64,000 nucleotides of DNA from Planctellipticum sp942493135. GTDB lineage: Bacteria; Planctomycetota; Planctomycetia; Planctomycetales; Planctomycetaceae. Shown one piece after another: positions 19,901 to 27,532 of this stretch. The translations under genes and the position numbers were made by a program. The stretch lies in assembly GCA_942493135.1 (NCBI GenBank), contig OW818684.1, forward strand, positions 5,332,001-5,396,000, read 5' to 3'. The stretch's first letter is position 1. Each line of letters opens with the position of its first letter. The notes under the pieces are model-generated. The model saw only the letters and a program-made list of their open reading frames with translations, was not told where the DNA came from and searched no databases.

Positions 19901-20296
19901 ACGCTGATCAGCGCCATCGGATTCGTCGCCCTGACGGGGATCGTGGTCAACGACGCCATCGTTCTGGTGGACTATGTCAACGTCAGGATTCGTCAGGGTG
20001 CGACGCCGTTCCAGGCCAACCTGGAAGGCTCCCGGACGCGGCTCCGGGCCATTTTTCTGACCAGCGAAACGACGATCGCCGGCCTGCTGCCGATGCTCTT
20101 TGAAACCAGCTTCCAGGCCAAGTTCCTGATCCCGATGGCGGTGACGATTTCGTTCGGGCTGCTGTTTTCGACGGTCCTGACCCTGCTGATCGTCCCATCG
20201 ATTAACATGATCTTCTTCGACGTGCTCGGTCTGCTGGGAGTGGCCCCGCTGCCGGACGAGGATCTGATCCCGGCCACAATTCCTGCCGAGGCGTGA
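16943..20296 (+). CDS. RND-family efflux transporter (inner-membrane pump subunit)
   Basis: A 1117-residue AcrB/MMPL-type transporter. TM1 is near residues 10-30 (SVLVNCMMLVILAGGGIFAI). A large periplasmic domain follows, then TM2-6, including LGIIVDDAIVIGENIYRHV with the proton-relay pair Asp450-Asp451. The second half repeats the plan, with GIVVNDAIVLVDYVN in the equivalent helix. Such pumps export drugs, metals or lipids together with an adaptor and an outer-membrane channel, but no adaptor gene lies in this window. An extra segment of roughly 60 residues (including WYWRPVALLATGTVRAVNLM) precedes TM2. I chose ATG 16943, preceded by AGGA; the longer frame from 16766 adds an unlikely extension. 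Confidence 0.93.
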   Translation: MFMSLPGFSVRNSVLVNCMMLVILAGGGIFAITLTREFFPESRPDRVMVSMIYPGVQPMEIEKAVTIKVEEALRDVDGVEKVESTVSEGVSTTIVTLFNNVEDVDVVVQDLKAEIDAIPDLPRDVESTNIRKLKPRLPVIGVAVYGSGDEAALKRAARDLRDDLLRIPGITDVDLGGVRDDEISIEVRPDRLYEFDVTFEEVAAAVRQTNIDVSGGTLKGERSTITLRTLGEQLRGVDLEEIVVRTNADGRQIRVRDVARVADGFVDVDVESWFNGQRSINCMVFKTGDQDILQISESVKAYVAGKRNEPFDPVGWNAAWESPWYWRPVALLATGTVRAVNLMVGKPDPVKIYEESRQAPFAHEFKLGLHTDLARFLSGRIDLMVRNGTSGLILVAVSLLLFLNWRVALWTALGIPVSFLGTFAVMWMMGVSINLISLFGLIIVLGIIVDDAIVIGENIYRHVQEGMPPRQAAVYGAEEVMWPVIVAVTTTIGAFFPLMFLGGQMGEFFSQLPLVIMAALSVSLLEALVILPAHLMHLPPKAPPGVETNRLHETSRQRFFRRLAAIGERFSHGRIVRAYDAFLRLALRWRYVTVAVALSTLVASVGLVVGGVVEWQFFPRMDSETLIAVLEMPIGTPAEATRERLRELDEKVRQVPEVMNCQTTVAAAMSVGAAGATGASVSSHLGQLIIELRSAEEREHRKERSSDEILKELREFSATLPGTNSVVWEGLSGGPGGKDIEIRVAGPDFDLILGAGEELKQVLATFAGVVDLDDDFDRGQRELQLALRESARPTGINTSQLGEHVRSAMYGREARRLTRNREDVKIMVRYPKDFRESMYNIESMWIPTGVGMGTRGWVPLREVAEVTEAEGFSTLHRSQQQRSVKVLADVAEGASSDAIVAQIRQAFAEKIQPKFPGTSIEFLGNVEEQAKSLGSLFIALPIALMIIYMMIAGLFRSYYQPVVVMLAIPFALQGAIIGHWVTGYAATLISAIGFVALTGIVVNDAIVLVDYVNVRIRQGATPFQANLEGSRTRLRAIFLTSETTIAGLLPMLFETSFQAKFLIPMAVTISFGLLFSTVLTLLIVPSINMIFFDVLGLLGVAPLPDEDLIPATIPAEA

Positions 20297-20312
20297 GGAG
20301 AGCACGAGGATT

Positions 20313-20341
20313 CCCACGGAGGCGAGGAGGGCGCGGAGAAG
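20313..20341 (+). repeat. Dispersed purine-rich intergenic repeat, copy 1
   Basis: A 29-base GGAGG-rich tract starting 17 bases after the RND stop codon. It matches the tract at 57749-57777 at 24 of 29 positions, ending in the same GCGGAGAAG. Confidence 0.6.
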
Positions 20342-20424
20342 ATGTGGGGAGAAAACTTTCCGCAGCGGGGCAATGCGAAAGATGGGATATGTCAGCCACG
20401 GCGCCGCATGACGTTGGGCGAAAA

Positions 20425-20862
20425 ATGAACCTGAAGGCCGCGTATGACGCTGACGCCGATCTCGTGTACTGCATCAAGCGGGACGCTTACTCCGAGACCG
20501 CGACACGCGCGTATGGCACGTGGGATGAGGCCTTCCAGCGCCGGTCCACGCGAGAGCATCTTCCGAGCACCCGTCTGATCGTCGTCGATGACGCCGTCGT
20601 GGGCTGGATCGCAGTGAAGCATTTCGAGGGCGAGGATGCGATCATCGATCTGCACGTCCTGCCGACCCATCAGCGTCGCGGGTACGGTCGCGCGGTGCTC
20701 CAAGTCGTCATCGACGAAGCGGGATCGCAGGGAAAGGCCGTAAGTCTGCACGTGTTGAAGATCAATCCGTCGCGCGTGCTTTACGAACGACTGGGATTCG
20801 CGGCAACCGGCGAGACTTCGACACATGTTGTCATGCGTCGGAATTCAAATCAGGCTGGGTGA
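20425..20862 (+). CDS. GNAT-family N-acetyltransferase
   Basis: A 145-residue single-domain acetyltransferase. The acetyl-CoA site is the segment LHVLPTHQRRGYGRAVLQVV, containing the classic R-R-G-Y-G-R loop. A C-terminal INPSRVLYERLGFAATGE matches motif B. Acceptor unknown. Two starts are possible, ATG 20389 and ATG 20425, and neither has a strong ribosome site; I took the one closest to the domain. It is followed by two hairpins and then by the convergent coiled-coil gene. Confidence 0.86.
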   Translation: MNLKAAYDADADLVYCIKRDAYSETATRAYGTWDEAFQRRSTREHLPSTRLIVVDDAVVGWIAVKHFEGEDAIIDLHVLPTHQRRGYGRAVLQVVIDEAGSQGKAVSLHVLKINPSRVLYERLGFAATGETSTHVVMRRNSNQAG

Positions 20863-20952
20863 GACGGCTTCGGCTTCCGCTACGGATGCCAGATGCGATC
20901 CCTTAGGCCGGCCCTCTCAACGAAAACGTCGCCAGATTGGGCAAGGCCGGGA

Positions 20953-20983
20953 CCGGGGCATCACGAAGACGCTCGTGCCCCGG
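20953..20983 (+). terminator. Hairpin after GNAT gene
   Basis: An 8-bp G+C stem (CCGGGGCA paired with TGCCCCGG) with inner pairing, about 90 bases after the GNAT stop. No T run follows, so assignment as a terminator is tentative. Confidence 0.45.
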
Positions 20984-21039
20984 CCACCCGATCGGCGGTT
21001 TCGATGGCCGGAGATAAGAGATCCCCGGAAATGCACCAA

Positions 21040-21065
21040 GGGCGTCGATCTTGCGATCGACGCCC
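21040..21065. terminator. Hairpin between convergent genes
   Basis: A perfect 11-bp stem (21040-21050 with 21055-21065) with loop TTGC. It lies between the GNAT gene and the convergent coiled-coil gene that ends at 21111. There is no T run on either strand. Confidence 0.55.
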
Positions 21066-21110
21066 CCGATGGCTTGCATGGCATCTGCTGGACCGGAGCC
21101 CAAATTCGGC

Positions 21111-22367
21111 CTACTCGGCGTCGATCGGCAGCGGCACGGACTTCTCAGCACCGTCTTCGGTCTTCACTGGAGCGGAGGCCGGCAGGTCGCTGGCAGTCCG
21201 GCTCCCCAGGCGGAAGCTCCGTTCTTCCAGAATCAGACGGGCCGCGTTGCGGAGGTCCTGGTCGTCGAGACGGTGCAGGTTGCCCAGTTCGACCAGCGGC
21301 TGCAGCATCCTCATCGCTTTCGAAACCGTGGTTTCGAGCATGCTGAACTCGACCAGGCTGCGGCGGATCTCGCCGAGGACCTGGATCTGCGTGGCAAACT
21401 CGTCCTGGAAGCCGACCAGGACTTCCAGCGATTCGATCGCGGCGACGATCCGTTCCGACTGCCCGCTCAGCTTCGCCTGCATGTCGAGGAGCTGATCCAC
21501 GCTGGTCTTGGCCTGCGCGATCTGCAGGGACTCGTCATTGAGCGTGTCCTGCAGAGCAATCAGCTCGCCGGCCCGCTGCTGGGCGGCTTCGGTGGAGCCG
21601 ACGCCGTCGGCCAGGCGCTGTTCGAGACCGATCAGTTGCTCGCCCACCGACTGGGCCACTTCAAGTTGTTCGGCCCCTTCGAGGAGGGTCGACTTCAGGG
21701 CAACGAGCCCCTTCAGTCCCAGCCAGGTCTGATCGAGCCCGTCGATCTGGCTGCGCAGGTCCTGTCCCATCGCGACGAGCTGCTGCAACGTCGCCTGCGA
21801 CTGCTCGACATCGGAGGTCTGCGCCCTGGCCAGCTCCTTGATTTCGACGAGCTGGTTCAGAGCCGAGATCGCCGGTCCGTGAGTCGGCTGCTGGTCGGCG
21901 AGCCGCCGGCCGATCGTCTGCAGTTCTGTCAGGGACTTCTCGGCGGCGGCATTCACCGCTCCCTGGTCGATCAGGCGGCTCTGGAGCCGCTCGATCCCGG
22001 CGATGGCGTCGCCCGATTCCTCCAGCCGAGCAGTTTCTTCCAGAACGCCGGTTCGCAGAGCCCGCACCGACTGCAGGGCAGTCCGGGCGTCGACGAGCTG
22101 GCTCTTCTGCGACCGCAGGCTCGACAGCAGAGTGTTGGCTTCCCAGACCTCGTCGCCCGTTCCGACGAGCAATTGCATCCGCGACTCGACCGTCGCCAGA
22201 TCCTTTTTCATCTTCTGCAGTTCGAGGCCCAGCGGCCGGGCCACCATGAAGTGAAGTCCCACGAATCCGATCGCCAGACCGGCCACCAGCATGGCCCAGG
22301 CTAATTTCTGCTGCTCGGCGATCTGAATTTCGATCGCCTTGAGTTTGCTGCCTTCTGTCGTGTACAC
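21111..22367 (-). CDS. Membrane-anchored long coiled-coil protein, unknown function
   Basis: A 418-residue protein with one transmembrane helix at about residues 22-42 (KLAWAMLVAGLAIGFVGLHF) followed by about 370 residues of alpha-helical coiled coil rich in Leu, Gln, Glu and Ala. The start is GTG 22367, exactly placed after GGGAG; the longer in-frame ORF to 22766 is not supported. The topology suggests a short cytosolic N-terminus and a long helical domain outside, or the reverse. I do not recognise a named family. It resembles methyl-accepting or tethering coiled coils only in general shape. Neighbours are two unrelated GNATs. Confidence 0.78.
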   Translation of the reverse strand: MYTTEGSKLKAIEIQIAEQQKLAWAMLVAGLAIGFVGLHFMVARPLGLELQKMKKDLATVESRMQLLVGTGDEVWEANTLLSSLRSQKSQLVDARTALQSVRALRTGVLEETARLEESGDAIAGIERLQSRLIDQGAVNAAAEKSLTELQTIGRRLADQQPTHGPAISALNQLVEIKELARAQTSDVEQSQATLQQLVAMGQDLRSQIDGLDQTWLGLKGLVALKSTLLEGAEQLEVAQSVGEQLIGLEQRLADGVGSTEAAQQRAGELIALQDTLNDESLQIAQAKTSVDQLLDMQAKLSGQSERIVAAIESLEVLVGFQDEFATQIQVLGEIRRSLVEFSMLETTVSKAMRMLQPLVELGNLHRLDDQDLRNAARLILEERSFRLGSRTASDLPASAPVKTEDGAEKSVPLPIDAE

Positions 22368-22695
22368 GTCAAAATCTCCCGTAACAAAGCCGCTCTCAGG
22401 ACAAACCCGGTCCCTCGAAGCGATACAACCCGGAGTTCCCGCGAAGCCGGTTGCGCCGACTTCCGCCGCCCACAATTCGCACACCACCCTGTATCGCCAG
22501 TTTGACAGCAGGAGTTTCTGAGGATTGCGAAGTCTGCGGAACAATTCACAATCAGGCAGAGTGATCTGTTTCCGAGCAGGCGCAGCCGATACGTTCCCTC
22601 CGAAGGTTTCAATAGCGCCGGAAAGTCTCGATCGGGCGTTCAAGTTTTTCACGGTCTGCAACGACAGACCGCAGCACTGCCGCCAGAGAGTTGTC
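22368..22695. other. Intergenic region between divergent genes
   Basis: A 328-base region carrying the divergent promoters of the coiled-coil gene and the downstream GNAT gene. Its only clear structure is the inverted repeat at 22652-22671. Confidence 0.45.
22652..22671 (+). promoter_or_regulatory. Inverted repeat just upstream of GNAT start
   Basis: Arms CGGTCTG and CAGACCG are separated by six bases, 24 bases before the ATG at 22696. It could be an operator or an mRNA hairpin near the ribosome site. Confidence 0.4.
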
Positions 22696-23181
22696 ATGCA
22701 AGACGCTGCACCGATCCGCATCCGCGATGCGCAATTCGAGGACTGGCCATGCATTGCGGACTTCAATCGTCGGCTGGCCTTTGAGACGGAGTCGCGCGAA
22801 CTGGAGCGGTCAAAGGTCGAGGCCGGAGTTCGCGCCGTGCTGACGAATCCTCAGCGCGGGCGATACTTTGTTGCAGAATGCCACGGAAGTCCGGTGGGGC
22901 AGCTCATGTGCACCCACGAGTGGAGCGACTGGCGGAACGGGGATTTCTGGTGGATTCAGAGCGTCTATGTGGCCGAAAGCCATCGCCGCATGGGGGTGTT
23001 CCGCACGTTGTGGGAGCATGTGCGTGCGGCCGCGGCATCAGATCCGGAGGTCGTCGGACTGCGACTCTACGCCGAGCAGCAGAATGAGACCGCACTTCAG
23101 TCGTACGAACGCCTGGGACTGGTCCGGACGGGGTATCTGGTCCTGGAACACATGCTGCCGGCGCCTCCACTTGAGGAGTGA
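22696..23181 (+). CDS. GNAT-family N-acetyltransferase
   Basis: A 161-residue single-domain acetyltransferase starting PIRIRDAQFEDWPCIADFN, a typical GNAT opening. The acetyl-CoA-binding stretch is IQSVYVAESHRRMGVFRTLW, where the usual R-G-x-G loop is R-M-G-V. The C-terminal LYAEQQNETALQSYERLGL matches motif B. This form, with ESHRRMGVF, is seen in small GNATs of unknown acceptor. I chose ATG 22696 over the upstream-extended frame from 22525 because the domain starts there. Confidence 0.88.
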   Translation: MQDAAPIRIRDAQFEDWPCIADFNRRLAFETESRELERSKVEAGVRAVLTNPQRGRYFVAECHGSPVGQLMCTHEWSDWRNGDFWWIQSVYVAESHRRMGVFRTLWEHVRAAAASDPEVVGLRLYAEQQNETALQSYERLGLVRTGYLVLEHMLPAPPLEE

Positions 23182-23210
23182 GCGGCGGAATGGCAGATCG
23201 CCAAATGCAA

Positions 23211-23238
23211 GCAACCTCCGGTGATGGCCGGAGGCTGC
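23211..23238. terminator. Hairpin between convergent genes
   Basis: CCTCCGG pairs with CCGGAGG (23215-23221 with 23228-23234) around a 6-base loop, and the outer GCA pairs with TGC. It lies between the GNAT gene and the convergent Cys-rich gene. Confidence 0.55.
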
Positions 23239-23270
23239 CTGCTGATGGCTCGCTTGAAGGGAGAGGCGAG

Positions 23271-24098
23271 TCAACGGATGGGACTGCTGTGTCGAGAGTT
23301 CCAGACCATCGCCGCAGAAGGGGCGGGGACGAACATCGACGTTTTTCGAGGAACTGACGCGGCGTCATCCGGGCGAGGGACAGGTCTGCCCGAACTCGGT
23401 TCGTAGGGCTGTTCGCTGGGGCGACGGGGCGAAATCGTCTGCCACTGTCCGCCTGACGTTTCTGCCGGGGAGGCGAAATCGGTCGACAGCGACGCCGAAT
23501 GGGGCATCGGGACCGTCATCGCGGGCATCATCGGGAGGGCCGTGGTCGTGATCGGACCGGCATAGTTCGACGAAATGGCTCCGAACTGCGGATACGCGGA
23601 GACCGCTGTCCCGGGGAGGCAGGGGGCCGCCGGCTGTGTGACCCAGGAAGTCGATTGCACGGGAACCATCGCGGTCGAGACCGTCGGAACCCGGCGAGTC
23701 ACCTGGTAGGGAACGCTGCGGGACTTCACCTGCTGGGACATCACGGTCTGAGCAACCTGTTTTGTGACAGGCTTCGGCACCCAGACCATCTGGTAGCCCC
23801 CCTCATCGACGGTCACGTTGCGGCAGGTCGTGACGGGAACCTGTTCGACGTACTGCTCCTGACGGACGTGAGTCTCAGTGACATCGCGATAACTGACGAC
23901 CGGCTGCGGGCAGAGCTGGGTCTGCACGACCGGCTGAACGCAGACGGGTTGAACGGGAGGGCAGCAGCACTTGAGGCGCGGTCGCCGGCAGTGACCGCAG
24001 CAGTCTGCGTGGTGTCCCATGACCTGCGCGGCAACGGGCGAGATTCCCGCCAGCCAGCTTCCCGCCAGTCCCAGACACATCACCCATACACGGCACAT
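23271..24098 (-). CDS. Secreted Cys- and Val/Gln-rich protein of planctomycete type
   Basis: A 275-residue protein with signal peptide at residues 1-25 (ending SPVAAQ). After cleavage there is a Cys-rich segment (CCGHCRRP, KCCCPP) and then a Val/Gln/Thr-rich region with repeated short motifs such as YVEQVPVTTC, MVWVPKPVTKQV and VTRRVP, followed by a Pro/Ser-rich tail. Planctomycetes encode many such exported proteins with repeated valine-rich strands, thought to belong to the proteinaceous cell wall or surface; that role is inferred. The start is ATG 24098, preceded by GGAG at seven bases; an upstream in-frame start at 24137 is less likely. Confidence 0.78.
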   Translation of the reverse strand: MCRVWVMCLGLAGSWLAGISPVAAQVMGHHADCCGHCRRPRLKCCCPPVQPVCVQPVVQTQLCPQPVVSYRDVTETHVRQEQYVEQVPVTTCRNVTVDEGGYQMVWVPKPVTKQVAQTVMSQQVKSRSVPYQVTRRVPTVSTAMVPVQSTSWVTQPAAPCLPGTAVSAYPQFGAISSNYAGPITTTALPMMPAMTVPMPHSASLSTDFASPAETSGGQWQTISPRRPSEQPYEPSSGRPVPRPDDAASVPRKTSMFVPAPSAAMVWNSRHSSPIR

Positions 24099-24468
24099 TG
24101 TCGATCTCCTCGCTGGACCGGCTTCCGGAACACTCACAGGCCCTGATCCGGAACCACAGCCCTTGACATCCCTTTCTGAATCGACGGACGGAGACGCCGG
24201 AATTCAGAGAATTCTCCGTCAGAATCCGCGTTTTCAGAAAATCCTGCGAAAACCTCTCAAACTGCCAGATGTCGAGCCGGATCCCTGGATTCTGCGGCGG
24301 ATGACGGGGTTGGCGGCGACTGGAGTGTGAGAAACCCCCGAAGTTTCAATTCGGCGTTCATTGGGCATTGATCTTGCGTCCTTCAACAGACCGACCTATT
24401 TTGATGCGTGCATGAATGGATTTTGTGCACGCGTGCGCGTCAACCGGTCAGGAGGAGTCTGATCTCTG
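24099..24468. other. Intergenic region between divergent genes
   Basis: A 370-base region between the Cys-rich gene and the cyanophycinase gene. It holds the sigma-54-like element described separately. No coding frame or RNA fold is convincing. Confidence 0.5.
24364..24377 (+). promoter_or_regulatory. Candidate sigma-54 -24/-12 promoter for cyanophycinase
   Basis: The element reads GGCATTGATCTTGC, with GG and GC separated by ten bases as in the TGGCAC-N5-TTGC consensus. It lies 92 bases upstream of the ATG at 24469. Confidence 0.5.
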
Positions 24469-25440
24469 ATGCAAATTACTCGGGCCTGCAATCGGCTGCC
24501 CCGCCTCGGGGAGATTTCTACATATTGCCTCGTTCCACTGCTCAGCATGCTTCTGTCAGGGCTGAATTCCCGGGCAGTGGCAGATGAGCTGACGAGCCAG
24601 TTCTCCGGAATCCGCGGTTCGCTGGTGATCTGTGGTGGTGGGAAGCTGCCCGAACGGATCTTTGAGGAGTTCATGGAGCTCGGTGGCAGCTCGCGGGCTC
24701 GAATGGTGGTGATTCCGACCGCCAGCGTGGTCGCTGACTCGCCCGATCTCGATTCGCATATGGATGTCTGGCGGCAGCGGCGACCCGCGTCCTTTTCCGT
24801 CCTGCATACGCGTTCGCGAGAAACGGCCGACCGCCCCGATTTCTCTCAGGCCCTGCTGGAAGCCACCGCCGTCTGGTTCATCGGCGGGGATCAGAGTCAT
24901 CTGACGTCGGCCTACCTCGGCACGCTGGTGGAACAGCGGCTGAAGGAATTGCTCGATCGAGGCGGCGTCATTGGCGGGACGTCGGCCGGTGCTGCGATCA
25001 TGTCCCGGACAATGATCAGTGGTACGCGCGATCAACAGCGGACTCAGCCCGTGCTCGACACAGGCTTCGGTTTTTTGCCGGGCTGCGTGGTCGATCAGCA
25101 CTTCGTCAAGCGAAACCGGGAGCCCCGGCTGCGGAACGCACTCCTGGCGCGGCCCGGGCATGTGGGGATCGGGATCGATGAGGGGACCGCGCTGGTTGTT
25201 TCCGGAAGGTCCGTGCGAATCGTGGGGGATTCCTGCGTCAAGCTGTATCTCCCCAAGATGGACGGTCGCGCTGAGCTCGTGGAAACCTTGAACCCGGGGG
25301 CGACTTCCGATCTGGCGGCGTTCTGCCGGACCACCGCAGAACCGCCGCGCGACGTGGAACTCGCCTCGACGCCTGATCCTAAGGCGAGTGAACCGATGCT
25401 TGTGGACGGCGGGGCAACCGGCGATATGGCGGTCAAATAG
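24469..25440 (+). CDS. Exported cyanophycinase-like S51 peptidase
   Basis: A 323-residue protein of peptidase family S51. The nucleophile motif GGTSAGAA places the catalytic Ser at 172. GGDQSHL at about 140-146 and VVDQHFVKRNREPRL further on are conserved cyanophycinase features. Residues 1-38 look like a signal or anchor (STYCLVPLLSMLLSGL), implying export. Cyanophycinases degrade the multi-L-arginyl-poly-L-aspartate polymer into dipeptides; whether this one acts on external cyanophycin is inferred. No cyanophycin synthetase lies in the window. Start ATG 24469 follows AGGAGG-like bases with good spacing. Confidence 0.88.
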   Translation: MQITRACNRLPRLGEISTYCLVPLLSMLLSGLNSRAVADELTSQFSGIRGSLVICGGGKLPERIFEEFMELGGSSRARMVVIPTASVVADSPDLDSHMDVWRQRRPASFSVLHTRSRETADRPDFSQALLEATAVWFIGGDQSHLTSAYLGTLVEQRLKELLDRGGVIGGTSAGAAIMSRTMISGTRDQQRTQPVLDTGFGFLPGCVVDQHFVKRNREPRLRNALLARPGHVGIGIDEGTALVVSGRSVRIVGDSCVKLYLPKMDGRAELVETLNPGATSDLAAFCRTTAEPPRDVELASTPDPKASEPMLVDGGATGDMAVK

Positions 25441-25539
25441 GCCGAGTCGCACACTCAGGGGCTGAGGCGCTCCAGAGGTGTGGACTGGAAATTTGAGCCA
25501 GCCCGCTCTCCAACTGCGGACGCAGGGCTGAAATTCACT

Positions 25540-26475
25540 CTATGCCGACGGCGGATGCAGCTCGGGTTTCAGCCAGACCCAGGCCTTGCCCAGCCGGCCG
25601 CCGTAGTTGCCGGCGGAGATCTTCACCAGGCCCGGTGTCGTCACTGCCGCGGCGATCGCGGCCTGCGTGGCGCGCGAGACGGTTTCCAGGTCGTGCCCGT
25701 TGATGATGATTTCCATGATCGACTGTACGCCGGGGGGAATCTGGGAGTCTGCTCCGAGCTTCTCCCTCAGGGTGGGGCAGAAGGGGTGGTTGGTGCTGGC
25801 GAACAGAAATTTGTAGGCGCTTCCCGCCTTGGAGCCGCTGGCGGCGATTCCTCCCGGAAACGGCATGATTGTGCCGGGGACCTGATTGACGGCGGCCACG
25901 CCCCGTTCGGTCGCCTCCAGAGCGGCGTCGACGGATTCGCCGAAGAACCAGAGATTCCCCCCCATGATGCCGTCTTTGAAGCCAAAGCGGCGGTCGAGGA
26001 CGAATTCGCCCCCCATGATGGGGAGCGCCCAGAGTTTGCGACCGAACCGTTCGGTGCGGGACTGGTATCCGTCGCCGAAGAAAGCGATCTTGCGACCGAG
26101 TTTGTAGTACGGGTCGGTGTCGAGCAGATTGAAGCAGGCCGTCGTCGGACAGGTCAGAATGTTCTGACTGATGCGCGCCAGGAGTGCCCGTTCGAGGGCT
26201 TCAACCCGGTCCTTGCGGAAGCGGGGGACGTGGAACTGGAGGACGGCTCCCGGCCGGCCGTCGGGCGTGGCGAAAGACTCGTCGCCCCCCGGCCCCACGA
26301 ACCGATCGACGGCAGCTTCGCAGTCGCAGAGGATGCTGCTGCTGGCGTGCCCGGTGGCCGCGTGGCAGGCATGAGCGAGCCACTTCTGATCGCGGGCCGT
26401 CACGAGGATTTCGGCGTAAATGCTGCGAAACGCCTCGGCGTACGTATCCTCAATCTCGGCACGATGTTCAGTCAC
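25540..26475 (-). CDS. fhcD: Formylmethanofuran:tetrahydromethanopterin formyltransferase (Ftr/FhcD)
   Basis: A 311-residue cytosolic enzyme that transfers the formyl group between tetrahydromethanopterin and methanofuran in C1 oxidation. The N-terminus IEDTYAEAF is the hallmark of the family, followed by ILVTA, and the later FPGGIAASGSKAGSAYKFLF is the conserved substrate-binding region. Length fits the family (about 300). The start is GTG 26475 after AGGAAGAG; the ORF can be extended to 26628 but those residues do not fit. It lies 50 bases downstream of the 5-formyl-THF cyclo-ligase gene on the same strand. Other Fhc subunits are absent here. Confidence 0.94.
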   Translation of the reverse strand: MTEHRAEIEDTYAEAFRSIYAEILVTARDQKWLAHACHAATGHASSSILCDCEAAVDRFVGPGGDESFATPDGRPGAVLQFHVPRFRKDRVEALERALLARISQNILTCPTTACFNLLDTDPYYKLGRKIAFFGDGYQSRTERFGRKLWALPIMGGEFVLDRRFGFKDGIMGGNLWFFGESVDAALEATERGVAAVNQVPGTIMPFPGGIAASGSKAGSAYKFLFASTNHPFCPTLREKLGADSQIPPGVQSIMEIIINGHDLETVSRATQAAIAAAVTTPGLVKISAGNYGGRLGKAWVWLKPELHPPSA

Positions 26476-26525
26476 AGCCGGCTCTTCCTGACAGTGAGGG
26501 GAGAATCCAATCCGCGTCCTGGGGG

Positions 26526-27140
26526 CTACTTGCCGCGTCCCCGCCCGGAATAGATGGCGGACTCCGTCACGACCTTGTCCATGAAAACGTCGTGTTCCTG
26601 CATGGGAATCTCGTCGAACATCTGGCAATCGAAGCTCAGGGCGACGAGTGGCGTGTCCGGTCTGGCGTCTTCGAGCATCCGATCGTAGTAGCCCTTGCCG
26701 TGGCCGGTTCGACCGCCGCGCTGATCGAAGGCGACCCCAGGGACCATGATCAGGTCGACGTCTTTGACGTCGACACGCTTGGCGGGCACGTCGCGCAGCT
26801 CGACCTTCGGCTCCAGGATCCGGTACATGCCGGTGAAGAGCTCATCGAGCGATTCGAGGTGGAACAGTTCGAGTTCGTTCCCCTCGATGCAGTAGGGGAC
26901 CACGATTTTCTTACCGCTGACCAGTGCATCCTGCAGGCTGTGGCGGGTCCGAACTTCGCTCCGGACATCCAGATAGAAGACGACCGTCTTCGCGGACTGA
27001 TACTCGGGCAGCTCCATGAACTTTTCGACGATCTGCTTCGACAGCTCGTCTTTATTTTCGAGGGCGTTGCGGGCCGCGTGGGCGGCTTCGCGAATCTGCT
27101 GCTTGCGCTGAGCCGGGTCAGTTATGGCGGGAGAGGTCAT
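26526..27140 (-). CDS. 5-formyltetrahydrofolate cyclo-ligase
   Basis: A 204-residue cytosolic enzyme that uses ATP to convert 5-formyl-THF to 5,10-methenyl-THF. Diagnostic features are an N-terminal basic helix, VVFYLDVRSEV, the central VPYCIEGNELELF segment, and the ATP/metal site RGGRTGHGKGYYDR near residue 150. The start is ATG 27140 with an AGGA eight bases upstream; the longer frame to 27221 is unlikely. It is transcribed with fhcD, which places folate and methanopterin C1 chemistry in one operon. Confidence 0.94.
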   Translation of the reverse strand: MTSPAITDPAQRKQQIREAAHAARNALENKDELSKQIVEKFMELPEYQSAKTVVFYLDVRSEVRTRHSLQDALVSGKKIVVPYCIEGNELELFHLESLDELFTGMYRILEPKVELRDVPAKRVDVKDVDLIMVPGVAFDQRGGRTGHGKGYYDRMLEDARPDTPLVALSFDCQMFDEIPMQEHDVFMDKVVTESAIYSGRGRGK

Positions 27141-27443
27141 CAGCAACCGTCCTGATCGGGGAAGGGTTGTCGGGGGAGAAAGCGGCCCCATCGTACCGCG
27201 CGAGTCTGGCGGGGCAACCACGCACGAGGAGATGAGATCTGCGGCGGCCTTCCGCCCTGGTCGCTCCGCAGGCTGGGAATCCGACGATTTCGAACCGCAT
27301 CACGGTGCGGGTTCACCACGTCTTGCCGCGTGAATGATGCAAAACTGCAACGAAGGAATTCGCGTCAGGCGATGGCATGTTCGTGTTGCAAGGTGTTTTG
27401 ACGAAGCAGGTTGCGATTCTTGTCGTCGCGACTTCTTCGCTTT

Positions 27444-27457
27444 GGCCCGGGCTTTGC
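27444..27457 (+). promoter_or_regulatory. Candidate sigma-54 -24/-12 promoter for STAS-like gene
   Basis: GGCCCGGGCTTTGC, preceded by TT, has the GG-N10-GC spacing of sigma-54 sites. It lies 76 bases before the ATG at 27533. Confidence 0.45.
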
Positions 27458-27532
27458 GTTCGAGGGCTTTCCGTCAGGACGACACTCGATTCTTCAGGAC
27501 GCATCCGGTTCTCGAATTAAGGCCACGAAGGC

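Noticed and set aside
18653..20317. A 554-residue minus-strand frame opposite the RND gene
   Set aside because: Antisense artefact; no family features.
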